This document shows, piece by piece, positions 41,523 through 42,745 of a stretch of DNA of 42,745 nucleotides. The stretch spans positions 1 to 42,745 of the forward strand of contig MFPR01000036.1 in NCBI GenBank assembly GCA_001784175.1. The letters are read 5' to 3'. How positions within the stretch are numbered: position 1 is the stretch's first letter; every line of letters begins with the position of its first letter. The notes beneath the pieces were generated by a model. It was not told the DNA's origin. It worked only from the letters and a program-made list of their open reading frames with translations, and did not search any database. A program made the position numbers and the translations under genes. Source of the DNA: Candidatus Lindowbacteria bacterium RIFCSPLOWO2_12_FULL_62_27 (GTDB lineage: Bacteria > Lindowbacteria > 2-12-FULL-62-27).

Positions 41523-42131
41523 GTGACACAAGGGGAAGAACAGGAAAGATCGTTTATCGGAACGAAGGAGGCGGCCAAACTGTTGAGCGTTGCGCCAACG
41601 ACGGTCCAGCGCTGGATCGACTCCGGTATCCTGCGGTCATACCGCACACCCGGCGGCCATCGACGCGTGCGGCGCAACGATATGGCCGAATTTGGCAAGG
41701 AACACAAATATCCTCTCCCGCCCGGACTTGGTGAGTCAAGCGGCGCGCGTGTGCTCGTGGTCGACGACTCCTCGTCCACGCTGAAAATGCTCAAACGAAA
41801 AATTCTTGAGAAATTCCCCGACGTCGCCGTGGAAACCGCCACGAACGGCATCGAAGCCCTTCTCAAAATCGGCCATGCCAAACCGGACGTGATGATCCTC
41901 GACATCATCCTGCCCGAGATGGACGGCGTGGAGGTCATCCGCCGCATCAAAAAGACGCGGTCCTACGACGACATCAAAATCCTCGCCATCACCGCCTACG
42001 GCAAAAAAATCGGAGACCGCGCCATGGCGGCGGGCGCCACCGCGTTTTTCGCAAAAAATGATCTCGCCCGGATGTTCGACGCGCTGGCAACCCTGCTGGC
42101 CGCAGGCGCAAGGGGCGCAAAAACAGAGTGA
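41523..42131 (+). CDS. HTH-receiver fusion response regulator, divergent from pel
   Basis: This protein is about 202 residues long. It has an excisionase/MerR-type HTH at about 12-58 (IGTKEAAKLLSVAPTTVQRWI, then RSYRTPGGHRRVRRND). A receiver domain follows from about 75, with Asp81 and Asp82 (VVDDSSS), phosphoacceptor Asp127 (ILDIILPEMDG) and Lys178 (FFAKND). The order HTH-then-REC is the reverse of most response regulators. The start is uncertain: GTG 41523 follows a GGGGGTTGAGG stretch; GTG 41502 and a more upstream ATG (41427) are in frame but less well placed. It is divergent from the pel operon, which makes it the likely regulator of that operon. Confidence 0.8.
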   Translation: MTQGEEQERSFIGTKEAAKLLSVAPTTVQRWIDSGILRSYRTPGGHRRVRRNDMAEFGKEHKYPLPPGLGESSGARVLVVDDSSSTLKMLKRKILEKFPDVAVETATNGIEALLKIGHAKPDVMILDIILPEMDGVEVIRRIKKTRSYDDIKILAITAYGKKIGDRAMAAGATAFFAKNDLARMFDALATLLAAGARGAKTE

Positions 42132-42169
42132 TCCATGGGCCGCGGGCCCACAAAAAGGGAGGTGTTGTC

Positions 42170-42664
42170 ATGTTCAAGCGTTTCCTGATCTGCATGCTGG
42201 GCGTACTCACGATGGGATCGTTTCTGCCGGGCGTATGTTGGGCCGGCCTGACCTACGAAGGCTCGACCACGATCGGCGAGAACATCATGCCGGACGCGGT
42301 CAAGGCCTTCGAGTCCAAGACCGAAATCAAGTTCGACAAGGTCGGCGGGCTGGGTTCCGGCAAGGGCTTCAAGGCCGTCATGGCCGGCGAGGTCGATCTC
42401 GCCGGCGTGTCGCGCCCGCTCGATGCGGACGAGAAGAAACTGAAACCCTACTACCAGACGATCGGCTACGACGCCGTCGCCATTTACGTGAACGAGAAGA
42501 ATGCGGTCAAGGGCCTGACCAAGGAACATCTCAAGGGCATTTTCACGGGGAAAATCAAGAACTGGAAGGAAGTCGGCGGCAAGCCCGCGGAGATCGTGGT
42601 CATCACCGAGATCAAGGCGGGCGGCCGGGCGACGATCAAGGAGTTTAAGGATCATGCCCGCTAA
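42170..42664 (+). CDS. Short PstS-like substrate-binding protein
   Basis: This is a 164-residue secreted protein with a signal peptide (about 1-25, ending CWA). The mature part begins LTYEGSTTIGENIMP and continues with GSGKGFKAVMAGEVDLAGVSRPL, then LTKEHLKGIFTGKIKNWKEVGG, all typical of PstS-type phosphate-binding proteins. It stops after IKAGGRATIKEFKDHAR, where full-length PstS goes on for another 100 or more residues. So it is either a naturally short single-lobe family member or a truncated gene. AGGGAGGTG before ATG 42170 is strong. It lies 38 bases after the HTH-REC gene. The remaining 81 bases to the window edge show no convincing gene start. Confidence 0.8.
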   Translation: MFKRFLICMLGVLTMGSFLPGVCWAGLTYEGSTTIGENIMPDAVKAFESKTEIKFDKVGGLGSGKGFKAVMAGEVDLAGVSRPLDADEKKLKPYYQTIGYDAVAIYVNEKNAVKGLTKEHLKGIFTGKIKNWKEVGGKPAEIVVITEIKAGGRATIKEFKDHAR

Positions 42665-42745
42665 GATAATTTTTCGCATCTGTTCAAATCCTATGAAATC
42701 GAATAAGATAGGTTCCCAACGAGGGGTAGAGAGCGGTGGGGAGGA

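Noticed and set aside
42654-42745. A further gene starting at ATG 42654 and running off the edge
   Set aside because: Only about 30 residues are visible, they look unlike protein, there is no ribosome binding site, and a GGGGAGGA stretch at the edge suggests the next start lies beyond it.

Overview
The window is GC-rich, densely coded DNA from a Gram-negative bacterium. The outer-membrane parts of the Pel exopolysaccharide system (a PelB-type beta-barrel and a PelC-like lipoprotein) imply two membranes. The fatty-acid cluster yceD-rpmF-plsX-fabH-fabD-fabG-acpP-fabF-rnc has an order common in Deltaproteobacteria and some other phyla. I see no rRNA or tRNA gene, so the taxon cannot be fixed; an uncultured lineage near Deltaproteobacteria is a reasonable guess only.

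Region by region. (1) 1-691: the start of a secreted protein of unknown function, minus strand, running off the left edge. (2) 825-7612: the fatty-acid/phospholipid operon with the L32 and RNase III genes, behind a good sigma-70-type promoter. (3) 7773-8365: a ParE-like toxin-antitoxin pair behind a perfect 14-bp palindrome. (4) 8599-11518: a two-half siroheme nitrite/sulfite reductase with a HEPN-like C-terminal extension and an unknown partner gene, behind a promoter overlapped by an inverted repeat. (5) 11518-19589: a sugar-type oxidoreductase, then a compact minus-strand acyl cassette (SGNH protein, acyl-AMP ligase, stand-alone ACP, MBOAT acyltransferase, DUF5989-like membrane peptide), with a divergent SGNH protein and a polytopic glycosyltransferase-like protein. 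(6) 19632-20756: a REP-associated tyrosine transposase (RAYT) between perfect 26-bp inverted repeats, next to a short tandem array. (7) 20894-23952: a MerR-like regulator, probably on a leaderless mRNA with an 18-bp palindrome inside a consensus promoter, followed by a VIT/VWA-domain protein. (8) 23986-25476: a B12-type radical SAM protein on the minus strand with its own promoter.

(9) 25546-41149, minus strand: a large rearranged pel operon, the most interesting part. In transcription order it encodes a short ORF, an Hpt phosphotransfer protein, a deleted remnant of an NAD-dependent sugar epimerase, a lipoprotein GH114 hydrolase (the PelA N-terminal part as its own gene), a PelA deacetylase, PelB split into an inner-membrane TPR protein and a separate outer-membrane barrel protein, a PelC-like lipoprotein, a receiver-only response regulator, PelD with a changed c-di-GMP inhibitory site (T in place of R), PelE, a HEAT-repeat protein, PelF and PelG. 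Junctions are mostly 4-base overlaps or gaps under about 35 bases, so the set is probably co-transcribed. Phosphorelay parts inside the operon, together with the altered PelD site, suggest that Pel secretion here is controlled partly or wholly by phosphorylation. (10) 41523-42664, plus strand: a divergent HTH-receiver fusion regulator and a short PstS-like secreted protein. Functional statements are homology judgements made by reading the sequence; no database search was run.
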